64,000 nt of DNA from Sphingobium bisphenolivorans (GTDB taxonomy: Bacteria > Pseudomonadota > Alphaproteobacteria > Sphingomonadales > Sphingomonadaceae). Location: positions 1 to 64,000 of the forward strand of contig NZ_ASTG01000011.1 in assembly GCF_000412635.1 (NCBI RefSeq), written 5' to 3'. The notes beneath the pieces are model-generated. The model saw only the letters and a list, made by a program, of their open reading frames with translations. It was not told where the DNA came from and searched no databases. Position 1 is the stretch's first letter, and every line of letters starts with the position of its first letter. Position numbers and translations under genes: made by a program. Positions 16,976-25,877 of this stretch are shown here, in pieces.

Positions 16976-18276
16976 TACGCTTTCTCCTGCATAGGCTCGG
17001 CCGCCCTTGTCTCGGGTGGGTCGAAGGTACGTGCGCGGCGCAGCTCTGGAAAGAGCCGCGCCCAGATTAAAGTGATGGCGATGGCGCCGATGCCCCCGCC
17101 GATCACCGCGACCACCGGCCCGACCAGCGCCGCCAGAAAGCCCGACTCTGCTTCGCCCAGTTCGTTGGACGCCGAGATGGTGAGCTGCGACAGGCTGGAC
17201 ACGCGGCCGCGCATCGTATCGGGCGTGTGCAGCTGGATCAGCGACTGCCGCACATAGACCGATACCATATCGGCCGATCCCAGCAAGATGAGTGCGCCGA
17301 TCCCCACTTCGGCAGCGATGCTGGTGGGGAGGAAAGCGGTGGCGCCGAACAGGATCGTCGCCAGCCCGAACACCACGACCGACGCCAGCATCTTGAGGCC
17401 TACCTCGGTCTTCATCGGGCGGAAGGAGAAGAAGAGGGCAGTGGCACCCGCGCCGATCCCGGGGGAGGCGGCGAGATGACCCAGCCCCGCCGATCCCACA
17501 TGCAATATGTCTCGAGCATAGACCGGCAGCAGTGCGGTCGCTCCGGCGAGCAGGACCGCGAACAGGTCCAGCGTGATGGTGGCGAGGACCAGCCGGTTGG
17601 TGCGGACATAGGTGAAGCCGTCGATCATCTGCCGCACCGGATGGCGGCTGGTGTCGCGCGGCGGCTGCGGCACGGGACCGATCAGCAGCATGCACAGCAG
17701 CGAAATGCCGAACAGACCGGCCGCCAGCGCATAGGCGCCCCAGGGCTCCATCGCATAGGCATAGCCGCCCAGCGCGGGTCCGATGATCATGCCGGTCTGC
17801 CAGACCACGCTGGAGATCGCTATGGCGTTGGGCAGCACCTCGCGCGGCACCAGATTGGGCGCTAGCGCACTGTAGGCGGGGCCATTGAAGGCGCGCGCGA
17901 TACCGACGATCGCGGCGATGCCGAAGATCAGCGGCAGGCTGACCCACCCTTCATAGGTGGCAGTGCCGAGGATGGTCGATGCCAGCATGAGCAGGGCAAG
18001 GGTGAAGCGGGTGATCTTCCGCCTGTCGAAATGGTCCGCGACCCATCCCGTTACCGGGGTCAAGAAGAAAAGCGGCAGAAACTGCGCCAGCCCGATCAGC
18101 CCCAGCTGAGCGGAAGCGCCCGCCGTGCTCATCGTTTCGCGCGCGAGATTATAGGCTTGCCATGCAAGCACGATCATCATGCCATATTGCGCCAGAACGG
18201 CCGTGAGCCGGCCCAGCAGATAGGCTCTGAAATTGCCGAATTTGAGCGGATGGGGCGAAGCGGGAGAGGCGGTCAT
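16975..18276 (-). CDS. MFS transporter (EntS-like / MFS_3 group)
   Basis: A 433-residue MFS protein with about 12 membrane helices. The TM2-3 loop reads [15 protein letters not shown]. The N-terminus ([23 protein letters not shown]) and mid-region resemble the EntS-like MFS_3 group, whose best-known member exports enterobactin. It is the first gene of a two-gene unit with cysK, joined by a TAATG stop-start overlap. Substrate unknown; cysteine or a thiol is a guess from the coupling. Confidence 0.82.
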   Translation of the reverse strand: MTASPASPHPLKFGNFRAYLLGRLTAVLAQYGMMIVLAWQAYNLARETMSTAGASAQLGLIGLAQFLPLFFLTPVTGWVADHFDRRKITRFTLALLMLASTILGTATYEGWVSLPLIFGIAAIVGIARAFNGPAYSALAPNLVPREVLPNAIAISSVVWQTGMIIGPALGGYAYAMEPWGAYALAAGLFGISLLCMLLIGPVPQPPRDTSRHPVRQMIDGFTYVRTNRLVLATITLDLFAVLLAGATALLPVYARDILHVGSAGLGHLAASPGIGAGATALFFSFRPMKTEVGLKMLASVVVFGLATILFGATAFLPTSIAAEVGIGALILLGSADMVSVYVRQSLIQLHTPDTMRGRVSSLSQLTISASNELGEAESGFLAALVGPVVAVIGGGIGAIAITLIWARLFPELRRARTFDPPETRAAEPMQEKA

Positions 18277-18393
18277 CGACCCCTCCTTAGCGGCTCCCTG
18301 CGCGCCATCGCAACCACACTGCTAGAGAATGTCCGCAGCAATTCTTGGCCAGGACATCATCTGGCTTTCGCCTGCGGGATAACGGGTTGAGGC

Positions 18394-18798
18394 CTATCGG
18401 TCAGGTCGCAGCAATATGCCGCTGACGGAGCCGTTGCGCACGGAGCAGACGAAGGGAACGGAGCGCATGCCGTCGAACGGCCCCACTTCGCCCTCGACTT
18501 CCCATCCGGTCGACATGGCGCGCGCCATTGGCCGCCTGATCACCGCCGCGCCGCGGCCGGCTTCGTCACGGGCTTTCGCGGCGCAGGCATTGCGTGCGGC
18601 GGTAGCGCTGTGGATGGCGCCGTAGCCGGGCGTTGCATAGGGTTGGCGTTTCGCGTCCCGCTCTGCCTGTCGGTCGCGCGCGATATCGCTGGCGATCGCT
18701 GCGTCGGTTGCGCGGCGCAACTGCCGATAATCCTGCGCCATTGCGGCTGTGGTGAGCGTGAGGCCGAGCAGGCAGGCCGCGATCCGGCAAATAGGCAT
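18394..18798 (-). CDS. Small exported protein of unknown function
   Basis: About 134 residues: a signal peptide (MPICRIAACLLGLTLTTAAMAQ, cut after AMA) and a mature domain rich in Arg/Ala with two Cys (in RNACAAKA and PFVCSV) that may form a disulfide. Start chosen at 18798 because GGAGAGGAG lies just upstream; a longer frame would start at an ATGA overlap with the upstream stop but would bury the signal peptide. It follows the HerA-like gene by 29 bp. I do not recognise the family. Confidence 0.65.
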   Translation of the reverse strand: MPICRIAACLLGLTLTTAAMAQDYRQLRRATDAAIASDIARDRQAERDAKRQPYATPGYGAIHSATAARNACAAKARDEAGRGAAVIRRPMARAMSTGWEVEGEVGPFDGMRSVPFVCSVRNGSVSGILLRPDR

Positions 18799-18827
18799 CT
18801 CGATTCTCCTCTCCTGATGCGCAGCGC

Positions 18828-20456
18828 TCATTTGAACAGGCTGCCCAATATGCCGCGCACCAGCTGGCCCGCGATCCCGCCGGAAGACCTGCGGCTGGAG
18901 CCGCCGAACACAGCGCGGCCCAGTTCATTGGCGACTTGGCGACCGACCGAGGAGGCGGCAGAACGGGTGGCGGACTGGACTGCCTTGTCGAAGGCGGAGG
19001 GCTTGGCAGCTTCACGGGCGGTTGCGGCATCACGCCGTGCCTGTTCCTTCAACTGCGCCTCGCGCTGTTTCGCCTCGACCTTGGCTTGAGAGGCGGCTGC
19101 CTTGTCGGCTTCGGCCTGCGCCTTGGAGGCTTGCGCGGCGGCGGCTGCGGCCTGGCCCCGCGCCGCCAATATTTCTTCGGCCGACTCCCGGTCGATGGCC
19201 GCGTCATATTTGCCGGCACAAGGGGATACGGACTGAATGATCGCCCGTTCCTTTGTATCGACCGGGCCAAGCCGGGAGCGGGGCGGCGCGACCAGCGTGC
19301 GCTGGACGACGCCGGGCGAGCCATCCTCCTGCAACAGCGACACCAGCGCCTCGCCAACCTTCAATTCGGTGATCGCCGTTTCGACATCCAGGTCCGGATT
19401 GATGCGGAAGGTTTCCGCCGCCGCCTTGATCGCCTTCTGGTCGCGCGGGGTGAAGGCGCGCAAGGCATGCTGGACGCGGTTGCCGAGCTGCCCTGCAACA
19501 TCTTCCGGGATGTCGATCGGGTTCTGAGTCACGAAATAGACACCGACGCCCTTGGAACGGATCAGGCGGACGACCTGCTCGATCTTGTCGGTCAGCGCCT
19601 TGGGCGCGTCGTCGAACAGTAGATGCGCCTCGTCGAAGAAGAAGACCAGCACCGGCTTGTCAGGATCACCGACTTCCGGCAGCGTTTCGAAAATTTCGGA
19701 GAGCAGCCAGAGCAGGAAGGTCGCATAGAGTTTGGGGCTCTGCATCAGCTTGTCGGCGGCGAGGACGTTCACATAGCCGCGCCCCTGATCGTCCACCTTC
19801 AGCATGTCGTGAATGTCGAGCGCGGGCTCACCGAAGAAATGGTCGCCGCCCTGGCTCTCCAACTGGAGCAATTGGCGCTGGATGGCGCCGACGCTGGCCT
19901 TGGTCACATTGCCATAGCGGGCGGAAAGGGTGTCGGCATTTTCCGCGCAATAGGCGAGCATCGCCTGAAGATCGCCGAGGTCGAGTAGCAGCAGACCTTC
20001 TTCGTCGGCATATTTGAAGGCGATCGACAGCACGCCTTCCTGTGTCTCGTTGAGGTTCATCAGGCGCGCCAGGAGCAGCGGCCCCATCTCGGTGACGGTG
20101 GTGCGGATGGGGTGGCCCTGCTCGCCATACAGGTCCCAGAAGATGGCGGGATTGTCGGCGTAGCTGTAATTTTCGACGCCGATCTCCTTCGCCCGCGCGA
20201 CCAGCTTGTCGGCATTTTTCGCAGTGGGTGACCCGGCCATGGCGATGCCCGACAGGTCGCCCTTCACATCGGCGAGGAACACGGGAACGCCCAGCGCGGA
20301 GAAGCTTTCGGCGATGCCCTGCAGAGTGACGGTCTTTCCCGTGCCCGTCGCGCCCGCGATCAGGCCGTGGCGATTGGCGCGGCGCAGATTGAGAGTCTGG
20401 GGAACGCCACCGTCCTTATCCGGTGCGCCAAGGCCGATGAAAATACCGTCGCTCAT
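18828..20456 (-). CDS. HerA-like ATPase (DUF853 / YjgR family)
   Basis: A 542-residue P-loop ATPase. Walker A is GATGTGKT (35-42) and Walker B reads [15 protein letters not shown] in the middle. The family has a HerA-like helicase core; the YjgR branch is widespread and of unclear function. The C-terminus holds an Ala/Lys/Gln coiled-coil stretch (about 425-490) and a Ser/Gly-rich end. Length and domain order are normal for the family. It is probably co-transcribed with the small exported protein below it. Confidence 0.88.
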   Translation of the reverse strand: MSDGIFIGLGAPDKDGGVPQTLNLRRANRHGLIAGATGTGKTVTLQGIAESFSALGVPVFLADVKGDLSGIAMAGSPTAKNADKLVARAKEIGVENYSYADNPAIFWDLYGEQGHPIRTTVTEMGPLLLARLMNLNETQEGVLSIAFKYADEEGLLLLDLGDLQAMLAYCAENADTLSARYGNVTKASVGAIQRQLLQLESQGGDHFFGEPALDIHDMLKVDDQGRGYVNVLAADKLMQSPKLYATFLLWLLSEIFETLPEVGDPDKPVLVFFFDEAHLLFDDAPKALTDKIEQVVRLIRSKGVGVYFVTQNPIDIPEDVAGQLGNRVQHALRAFTPRDQKAIKAAAETFRINPDLDVETAITELKVGEALVSLLQEDGSPGVVQRTLVAPPRSRLGPVDTKERAIIQSVSPCAGKYDAAIDRESAEEILAARGQAAAAAAQASKAQAEADKAAASQAKVEAKQREAQLKEQARRDAATAREAAKPSAFDKAVQSATRSAASSVGRQVANELGRAVFGGSSRRSSGGIAGQLVRGILGSLFK

Positions 20457-20576
20457 CTGCGTCCTGCTCCTTGAAAAGGTCGGGCCGCGCCCGCCGGAGT
20501 CTGTCGCCCTCTTTGTAGATGGGAGACTAGCCTTCCGGCAAGCGCGGCCCGAAACGATCCGCTGTTTGTCAGCGCC

Positions 20577-22106
20577 TTATTTGTCGCGCAGGCGCACCGG
20601 CAGGAAGACGGCCGGCTGACCGCGGCGCAGTACCTGGAGCAGGATGGCGCTGCGACCCTGCGACGACACGGCCTTGACCTGCGCGTCGAGGTCCGCCTGG
20701 CTGGTGACAGGGCGGTTGTTCGCGGTGATGATGACATCGCCGCGACGCAGGCCCTTGCTGCCAGCATCGGTGGAGGCATCGACCGCCGTGATCACGATAC
20801 CGCGCGTATCGGTAGCGAGGCCGAGCTGGCGAGTGATGTTAGGCGTCAGCGGGATCGCGGAGATGCCGAGCGACTGTTGTGCCGCTTGCGCACCGCCAGG
20901 CTGATTGTCCTGCTGCTGGTTGAAGTCCTCATCCTGGCTCTGCGCGAAGCGGTTGAGCTCGTCCTCGGACGGCCGCTCCCCGACGATGGCAGTCACAGTT
21001 TGACGCTGGCCGTTGCGCAGGAGCACGATCGGCACGCGCGACCCGATCGGCTGGGACGCGACGATCGAGGACAGATTCTGGTCGGGCGTTACCTCTTGCC
21101 CTGCGACGCTGACGATCACGTCGCCCGCCTTGATGCCTGCGCGGTCGGCGCCCTTGCCCGGTTCGACGCCCTGGACGAACTCGCCCCGATTCTTCGCCAA
21201 GCCGAGCGAGTCGGCGAGATCCTCGCCGAGCGGGCTGATTTGGATGCCGAGATAACCGCGCTTGACGCTCTGGCCCCGGCGCAGCGTGTCTACGATCGGC
21301 GCCGCCTGTTCGGACGGGATGGCAAAGCCGATGCCGACGTTGCCGCCCGAAGGCGAGAGGATCTGGCTGTTAATGCCGATCACATTGCCGCGCATGTCGA
21401 ACATCGGGCCGCCGGAGTTGCCCTGGTTGATCGATGCGTCGGTCTGGATGAACTTGTCGTAAGTGCCGCCCGTGCCCCGATGGACGGCCGAGATGATGCC
21501 GGCCGTGACTGTGCCGGACAGGGCGAAGGGGTTGCCGATGGCGATCACCCAGTCGCCGACGCGCGCCTTCGCGCTGTCGCCAAACTTGACGAAGGGGAGG
21601 GCCTTCTTCGCGTCGATCTTGAGGACCGCGATGTCGGTCGCCGGGTCGCGGCCGATCAGGCGGGCGCTATATTCCTCGCGATTGGTGAGCGTAACGGTGA
21701 TCGAGTCGACCGACGCGCCTTCGGCTCCTGCCGACACCACATGGTTGTTGGTGACGATATAGCCGTCCGCCGAGATGATGAAGCCGGAACCTAGCGACTG
21801 CGCCTGGCGCGTCTGGGGCTGACCGCCCTGGCCTTGGCCGAACAGGTCGCCGAAGGGTGTCCCGGCAAATGGGTTCTGCACCTGAACCCGCTGGCGCGTC
21901 GAAATATTGACGACGGCCGGCTGGAGCTTCTCGACCATGTCGGCAAGGCTGGCTGGCGCACCTGCGGGCGCAGCGGCCTGCATACCTTCATTCTGAGCGG
22001 TTTGGGCGCCGACGTTCGGGCTGGACGTGACGGCAATGGCGGTGCCGCCGAGCAGCAGGGCGCCGGTGATGGCATAAGCGTAACGCACTCGTGACGGTCC
22101 TCTCAT
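20577..22106 (-). CDS. degP: Do-family periplasmic serine protease (DegP/HtrA)
   Basis: A 509-residue HtrA protease for periplasmic quality control. A membrane-anchor or signal segment is at about 8-33; the triad is H122 (TNNHVV), D158 (TDIAVLK) and S231 (NQGNSGGPM), followed by two PDZ domains. ATG at 22106 is used; GTG at 22088 follows a GAGAGGA and gives a cleaner signal peptide, so the start may be six residues later. It lies 141 bp downstream of hflC on the same strand, an arrangement common in alphaproteobacteria. Confidence 0.93.
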   Translation of the reverse strand: MRGPSRVRYAYAITGALLLGGTAIAVTSSPNVGAQTAQNEGMQAAAPAGAPASLADMVEKLQPAVVNISTRQRVQVQNPFAGTPFGDLFGQGQGGQPQTRQAQSLGSGFIISADGYIVTNNHVVSAGAEGASVDSITVTLTNREEYSARLIGRDPATDIAVLKIDAKKALPFVKFGDSAKARVGDWVIAIGNPFALSGTVTAGIISAVHRGTGGTYDKFIQTDASINQGNSGGPMFDMRGNVIGINSQILSPSGGNVGIGFAIPSEQAAPIVDTLRRGQSVKRGYLGIQISPLGEDLADSLGLAKNRGEFVQGVEPGKGADRAGIKAGDVIVSVAGQEVTPDQNLSSIVASQPIGSRVPIVLLRNGQRQTVTAIVGERPSEDELNRFAQSQDEDFNQQQDNQPGGAQAAQQSLGISAIPLTPNITRQLGLATDTRGIVITAVDASTDAGSKGLRRGDVIITANNRPVTSQADLDAQVKAVSSQGRSAILLQVLRRGQPAVFLPVRLRDK

Positions 22107-22247
22107 GAACTTGCGAAGGTAAGGGCGGACTCTACGGAAGAGGGGATGCGCCGCCCTGCCTTAACGGTCTTTGAATGGCGCTGGTTCCGTAATGATCAAG
22201 CCACTCATTTAGCGCTATTTCCTTTCCGATGATCGCCGCAACTTACA

Positions 22248-23093
22248 TCAGCGCCCCTGAAACTGCTTCAGGAAATCATTGTCACGCGACAGCACCATGG
22301 ATGTCGATCCCGTCCGATCAGGCGCGAAGGTGTAGCGATAGGCCTGCATCGCCCGGTAGAAATCATAGAATTGCGGGTCCTTGCCGAAACTTTCGGCATA
22401 GATGCGCGCGGCATTGGCGTCCGCTTCCGCCCGGATGATCTGCGCCTGCTTGGCGCCCTGGGCGCGGATCGTCAGCGCTTCCTGCTCGCGCGCGGTGCGC
22501 ATGCGGGTGAAGGCGCTCTCCAGCGGAGCGCCGTCAGGGAGGTCGGCACGCTTGATCCGGACGTCCACGATCTGCGCGCCATATTGGCGGGCGACGCGGT
22601 TCAGCCCCGCCTCGATATTGTCCATCACCTGGCCGCGCTCGGGCGAGAGCAGCGCGGCGAAGGGCCGCTTGCCCAGTTCGTTGCGCAGCGCCGAGCCAAG
22701 AATCGGACGCAGCGCGTCGGACACGCGGTCCTCGTTGCCGGCCGCGATATACATGCGCAGCGGATCGACGATCCGGTAGCGGGCAAAGGCGTCGACCTGA
22801 AGCCGCAACTGGTCGGTGGAGAGCACCTGCTGCCGCTCCATCTCGACCGACAGCACGCGCTTGTCGATCCAGACGATCTGGTCGATGAACGGCCAGCGCA
22901 GGATGACGCCCGCGCCGGTCTTTCCGAAATCCTCGTTCGGGCGATAACGGTTGATGATCTTCTTCGGGTCGCCGAAGCGAACGATCACGCCCTGCTTGGT
23001 TTCGGGCACGATCGCGATGGTGCTGCCGATCAGCAGCAGCGCAGCAATAGCGAGCAGCGCGAGTGCGACGGGATGGCGGACCAGGGTCTGCAT
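22248..23093 (-). CDS. hflC: Protease modulator HflC
   Basis: A 281-residue SPFH/prohibitin-family membrane protein, partner of HflK in the complex around the FtsH protease. One N-terminal membrane helix (about 8-28) precedes the SPFH domain (TKQGVIVRFGDPKK, then RYRIVDPLRMY) and a coiled coil rich in Ala and Glu. The start is ATG at 23093 overlapping the hflK stop as TGATG; a GTG one codon earlier is also possible. Translational coupling fits an equal-subunit complex. Confidence 0.93.
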   Translation of the reverse strand: MQTLVRHPVALALLAIAALLLIGSTIAIVPETKQGVIVRFGDPKKIINRYRPNEDFGKTGAGVILRWPFIDQIVWIDKRVLSVEMERQQVLSTDQLRLQVDAFARYRIVDPLRMYIAAGNEDRVSDALRPILGSALRNELGKRPFAALLSPERGQVMDNIEAGLNRVARQYGAQIVDVRIKRADLPDGAPLESAFTRMRTAREQEALTIRAQGAKQAQIIRAEADANAARIYAESFGKDPQFYDFYRAMQAYRYTFAPDRTGSTSMVLSRDNDFLKQFQGR

Positions 23094-24214
23094 CACTGTC
23101 CCTCCTCGGCCGACTGAGCGCTGGCGCCCTGCGCGCGGCGCTTGAGTTCAGGCAGCGGCAGGAACGGCGTCACATTGCCGCTTTCAACGATGGTCTTGTC
23201 GACGTTCGACAGGACGCCCTCCATGGTTTCATAATACATGCGGCGGCGGGTCACGTCGGGTGCGAGCTTATATTGCTCATACACCTTGTCGAAGGACGCC
23301 GCTTCGCCCTGCGCCTTTGCCGTGACTTGCTGCGCGGCGGCGCGCGCCTCGTTCAGATAGGTCTGCGCTGTCTGCTGGGCGGCGGATACCGCCTTGAACG
23401 CGTCATTGACGGCTGTGGGCGGATCGGCCTGCTTGATGGCGACGCCCTGCACGCGGATGCCCGATTTGTAGCCGTCGAGTATCTCCTGCATGCGCAGTTC
23501 GACCTGCTGTTCGATCTCCGTACGGCCCGCACCCAGCGCGTCCTCCAGGCTGACGCTGGCGACGACCGAGCGCATCGCGCTTTCGGCGACCTCGCGCACG
23601 GTGGTGTCCGGGTCGGAAAGCTGGAACAAATAAAGCTCCGGATTGCGGATGTTCCAGCGTACCGAATAGGCGAGGTCGATGATGTTCTGGTCGCCGGTCA
23701 GGACCAGATTCTCGCTCTCCGCGCGGGTCGATCCGACGTCGATGGTGCGGATCTCCTCCACGTCGACGGTCGTTACATTTTCGAGCGGGGCTGGCAGTGT
23801 CAGGCTGATGCCCGGCGACAGGGTGCGGCTATATTTGCCGGCCAGCGTGACCACGCCCCGTTCCTGCGGACCGACACGGTGGAAGCAGGTCAGCACCAGC
23901 CAGAGCAGGATGAGAATGCCGACGGCGGCGGGCCACAGCGTCTTGCCGCTCGGCCGCGGCGGCAGGTTGCCGAAGCCGCCGCCACTGCCCTGGCCGAAAC
24001 TTTCCTTACTCCGCCGCAGCAGTTCCTCGATCGCGGAAGGGCCCTTGCCCGATGGTCGGCCGGGCTGCGTCCAAGGATTGCGCGGCCCGCCTTCGCGTCC
24101 GCCGCTACCTTCGCCCTTCTGACCGTCCCCATCCGGTCCGTCGCTCTTGCCGCCCCAGGGGCCCTGGACCATGGCGCTCGCAATAGCCGGCATCCGCCCG
24201 AAAATTCTCTTCAT
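23093..24214 (-). CDS. hflK: FtsH protease activity modulator HflK
   Basis: A 373-residue SPFH protein. It has a Gly/Pro-rich cytoplasmic N-terminus, a membrane helix (ILILLWLVLTCFHRV) and an SPFH domain beginning at VGPQERGVVTLAGKY, then a coiled coil. Start taken at ATG 24214 (MKRIFGRMP), preceded by GAGAGG; the frame extends 16 codons further but without a better ribosome site. It is the first gene of the hflK-hflC-degP cluster and divergent from mrp, with a 126-bp shared promoter region. Confidence 0.92.
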   Translation of the reverse strand: MKRIFGRMPAIASAMVQGPWGGKSDGPDGDGQKGEGSGGREGGPRNPWTQPGRPSGKGPSAIEELLRRSKESFGQGSGGGFGNLPPRPSGKTLWPAAVGILILLWLVLTCFHRVGPQERGVVTLAGKYSRTLSPGISLTLPAPLENVTTVDVEEIRTIDVGSTRAESENLVLTGDQNIIDLAYSVRWNIRNPELYLFQLSDPDTTVREVAESAMRSVVASVSLEDALGAGRTEIEQQVELRMQEILDGYKSGIRVQGVAIKQADPPTAVNDAFKAVSAAQQTAQTYLNEARAAAQQVTAKAQGEAASFDKVYEQYKLAPDVTRRRMYYETMEGVLSNVDKTIVESGNVTPFLPLPELKRRAQGASAQSAEEGQ

Positions 24215-24340
24215 TGCCTCTCTATAGGAAGGGTGGCCCATGAAAAACAGTGCCCTTCGCAACGATTATTGTGTCGAAACATGTCGCCACCCCGCCAACG
24301 CCGGTTCCGCTCGGGCCCAAACCGCAGTAGAGGCGCTGTC

Positions 24341-25306
24341 ATGACCGACCTCGATGATTTCGCCGCCCGCCTGAAGACGCTGACCGATGGACGGGCGAGT
24401 GCGCCGCGCTTGAAGGACGGGGTGATGTCGCTTGCGCTGGACGTGAGCGGCCTGTCGCCTGAGCAGCGGGACGCCGTCGCGGCCGCGATCCGCGAAGGCG
24501 CGCTGAGGGTGCCGGGCGTCGAGGATGTGCGGATCGCCATGACGGCGGAGCGCAAGGCGATGAAGATCATCGCCGTCGCTTCGGGCAAGGGGGGGGTGGG
24601 CAAGTCGACCCTTTCGGCCAATCTCGCCGTAGCGCTGCAAAGGCTGGGCCTGCGGGTCGGGCTGGTCGACGCCGACATTTACGGCCCGTCGCAGGCTCGG
24701 CTGATGGGCAGCGAGGACAGGAAGCCGCAGGCCAAGGAGAAACAGCTGATCCCGGTGTCGAGCCCGTTCGGCATCCCGATGCTGTCGATGGCGCATCTGG
24801 TAGAGCCCGGCAAGGCGCTGGCATGGCGCGGGCCGATGGCGGGCAACGCGCTCTCGCAGCTGATCGACGCCGATTGGGGTGCGACGGAGTTGCTGGTGGT
24901 CGATATGCCGCCGGGCACCGGCGATGTGCAGCTGTCCATGGTGCAGAAGCATAAGCCGGCGGGCGCCGTCATCGTCTCGACGCCGCAGGACCTGGCGCTG
25001 ATCGACGCGACACGCGCGGTCAGCCTGTTCGAACAGACGCAGGTGCCACTGATCGGCTTGGTCGAGAATATGGCGGGCTATGCCTGCCCCCATTGCGGCG
25101 AGATTTCCGATCCCTTCGGCGCCGGCGGGGCGGAGGCGGCCGCGCGGGAGATGGGCATGCCCTTCCTTGGGCGCATACCGCTTGCCATCGACATTCGCCG
25201 CCGCTCCGACGCGGGTGATCCTCCGGCGGCCGGTGAGGACGAGCATGCCGCTGCCTTCCGCGCAATCGCGGAGAAGGTGGCGCAGTGGGTCAAGAGCGGC
25301 GGATAA
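24341..25306 (+). CDS. apbC: Mrp/ApbC-type Fe-S cluster carrier ATPase
   Basis: A 321-residue P-loop ATPase that carries Fe-S clusters. An N-terminal MIP18-like segment (about 1-70) precedes the deviant Walker A GKGGVGKST (82-90). DIYGPSQARLMG, the DMPPGTGDVQL motif and the cluster-binding CPHC pair (in YACPHCGE) follow. The frame stays open over 1.2 kb upstream opposite hflK, but that is a shadow; ATG at 24341 gives the family N-terminus. Divergent from hflK. Confidence 0.93.
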   Translation: MTDLDDFAARLKTLTDGRASAPRLKDGVMSLALDVSGLSPEQRDAVAAAIREGALRVPGVEDVRIAMTAERKAMKIIAVASGKGGVGKSTLSANLAVALQRLGLRVGLVDADIYGPSQARLMGSEDRKPQAKEKQLIPVSSPFGIPMLSMAHLVEPGKALAWRGPMAGNALSQLIDADWGATELLVVDMPPGTGDVQLSMVQKHKPAGAVIVSTPQDLALIDATRAVSLFEQTQVPLIGLVENMAGYACPHCGEISDPFGAGGAEAAAREMGMPFLGRIPLAIDIRRRSDAGDPPAAGEDEHAAAFRAIAEKVAQWVKSGG

Positions 25307-25335
25307 TGGAGCAGTTCGGCTCCGCAACCGGATAG

Positions 25336-25356
25336 ATGCTGAAACAAGTTCAGCAT
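25336..25356. repeat. REP-like intergenic hairpin
   Basis: ATGCTGAA, a five-base loop, then TTCAGCAT lies between mrp and the CoA-binding gene. This hairpin resembles short dispersed palindromes in sphingomonad intergenic regions and could also stop transcription of mrp. Confidence 0.45.
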
Positions 25357-25403
25357 GACGGTGTTTCGATACAGACGCCCCCGACAGTCACAAGGACCCC
25401 GCC

Positions 25404-25838
25404 ATGCCCCTCACCGCGCCGCAAGATATCGCCGATCTGCTGAACGAAACTCGCACGATCGCGCTCGTTGGGATTTCCGACCGGCCCGGCCGCCCCAGCT
25501 ATGGCGTAATGAGGATGCTGCAGGACCATGGCTATCGCGTGCTGCCAGTGAACCCGCAAATCGCGGGCGAGCATGTTCATGGGGAGTTCGTCTGGGGACG
25601 GCTGGCCGACATCGGCGTCCCGATCGACATGGTCGACATCTTCCGTCGCAGCGAGGCAGCGGGAGAAGCGGTGGACGATGCCATCGCGGCAGGTGCCAAA
25701 TCCGTGTGGCTCCAGATCGGCGTCATCAATGAGGCAGCGGCGGCGCGGGCGAAGGCGGCTGGGCTCAAGGTCGTGATGGATCGCTGCCCCGCGATCGACA
25801 TTCCGCGCCTGAATATCGCACCGATCCGCGCGCAATAG
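25404..25838 (+). CDS. CoA-binding protein (YccU-like)
   Basis: A 144-residue single-domain protein with a Rossmann-like CoA-binding fold: [18 protein letters not shown] near the N-terminus, GYRVLPVNP, then KSVWLQIGV and [10 protein letters not shown] at the end. This fits the YccU/CoA_binding_2 group, whose members bind CoA or related nucleotides without a proven reaction. Length is typical. It stands alone between mrp and the molybdopterin enzyme. Confidence 0.85.
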   Translation: MPLTAPQDIADLLNETRTIALVGISDRPGRPSYGVMRMLQDHGYRVLPVNPQIAGEHVHGEFVWGRLADIGVPIDMVDIFRRSEAAGEAVDDAIAAGAKSVWLQIGVINEAAAARAKAAGLKVVMDRCPAIDIPRLNIAPIRAQ

Positions 25839-25877
25839 TGCTTTTCAGCCGGGCTAACCCTCTCTATCACCGCTGAC

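Noticed and set aside
16975..17947. A cysK extended by more than 300 codons at the N-terminus
   Set aside because: The extra part is a frame inside the MFS gene; the TAATG overlap and family length support the shorter protein.
23063..24340. A 747-residue fusion ending in Mrp
   Set aside because: The first 426 codons are antisense to hflK; the Mrp N-terminus starts at 24341.
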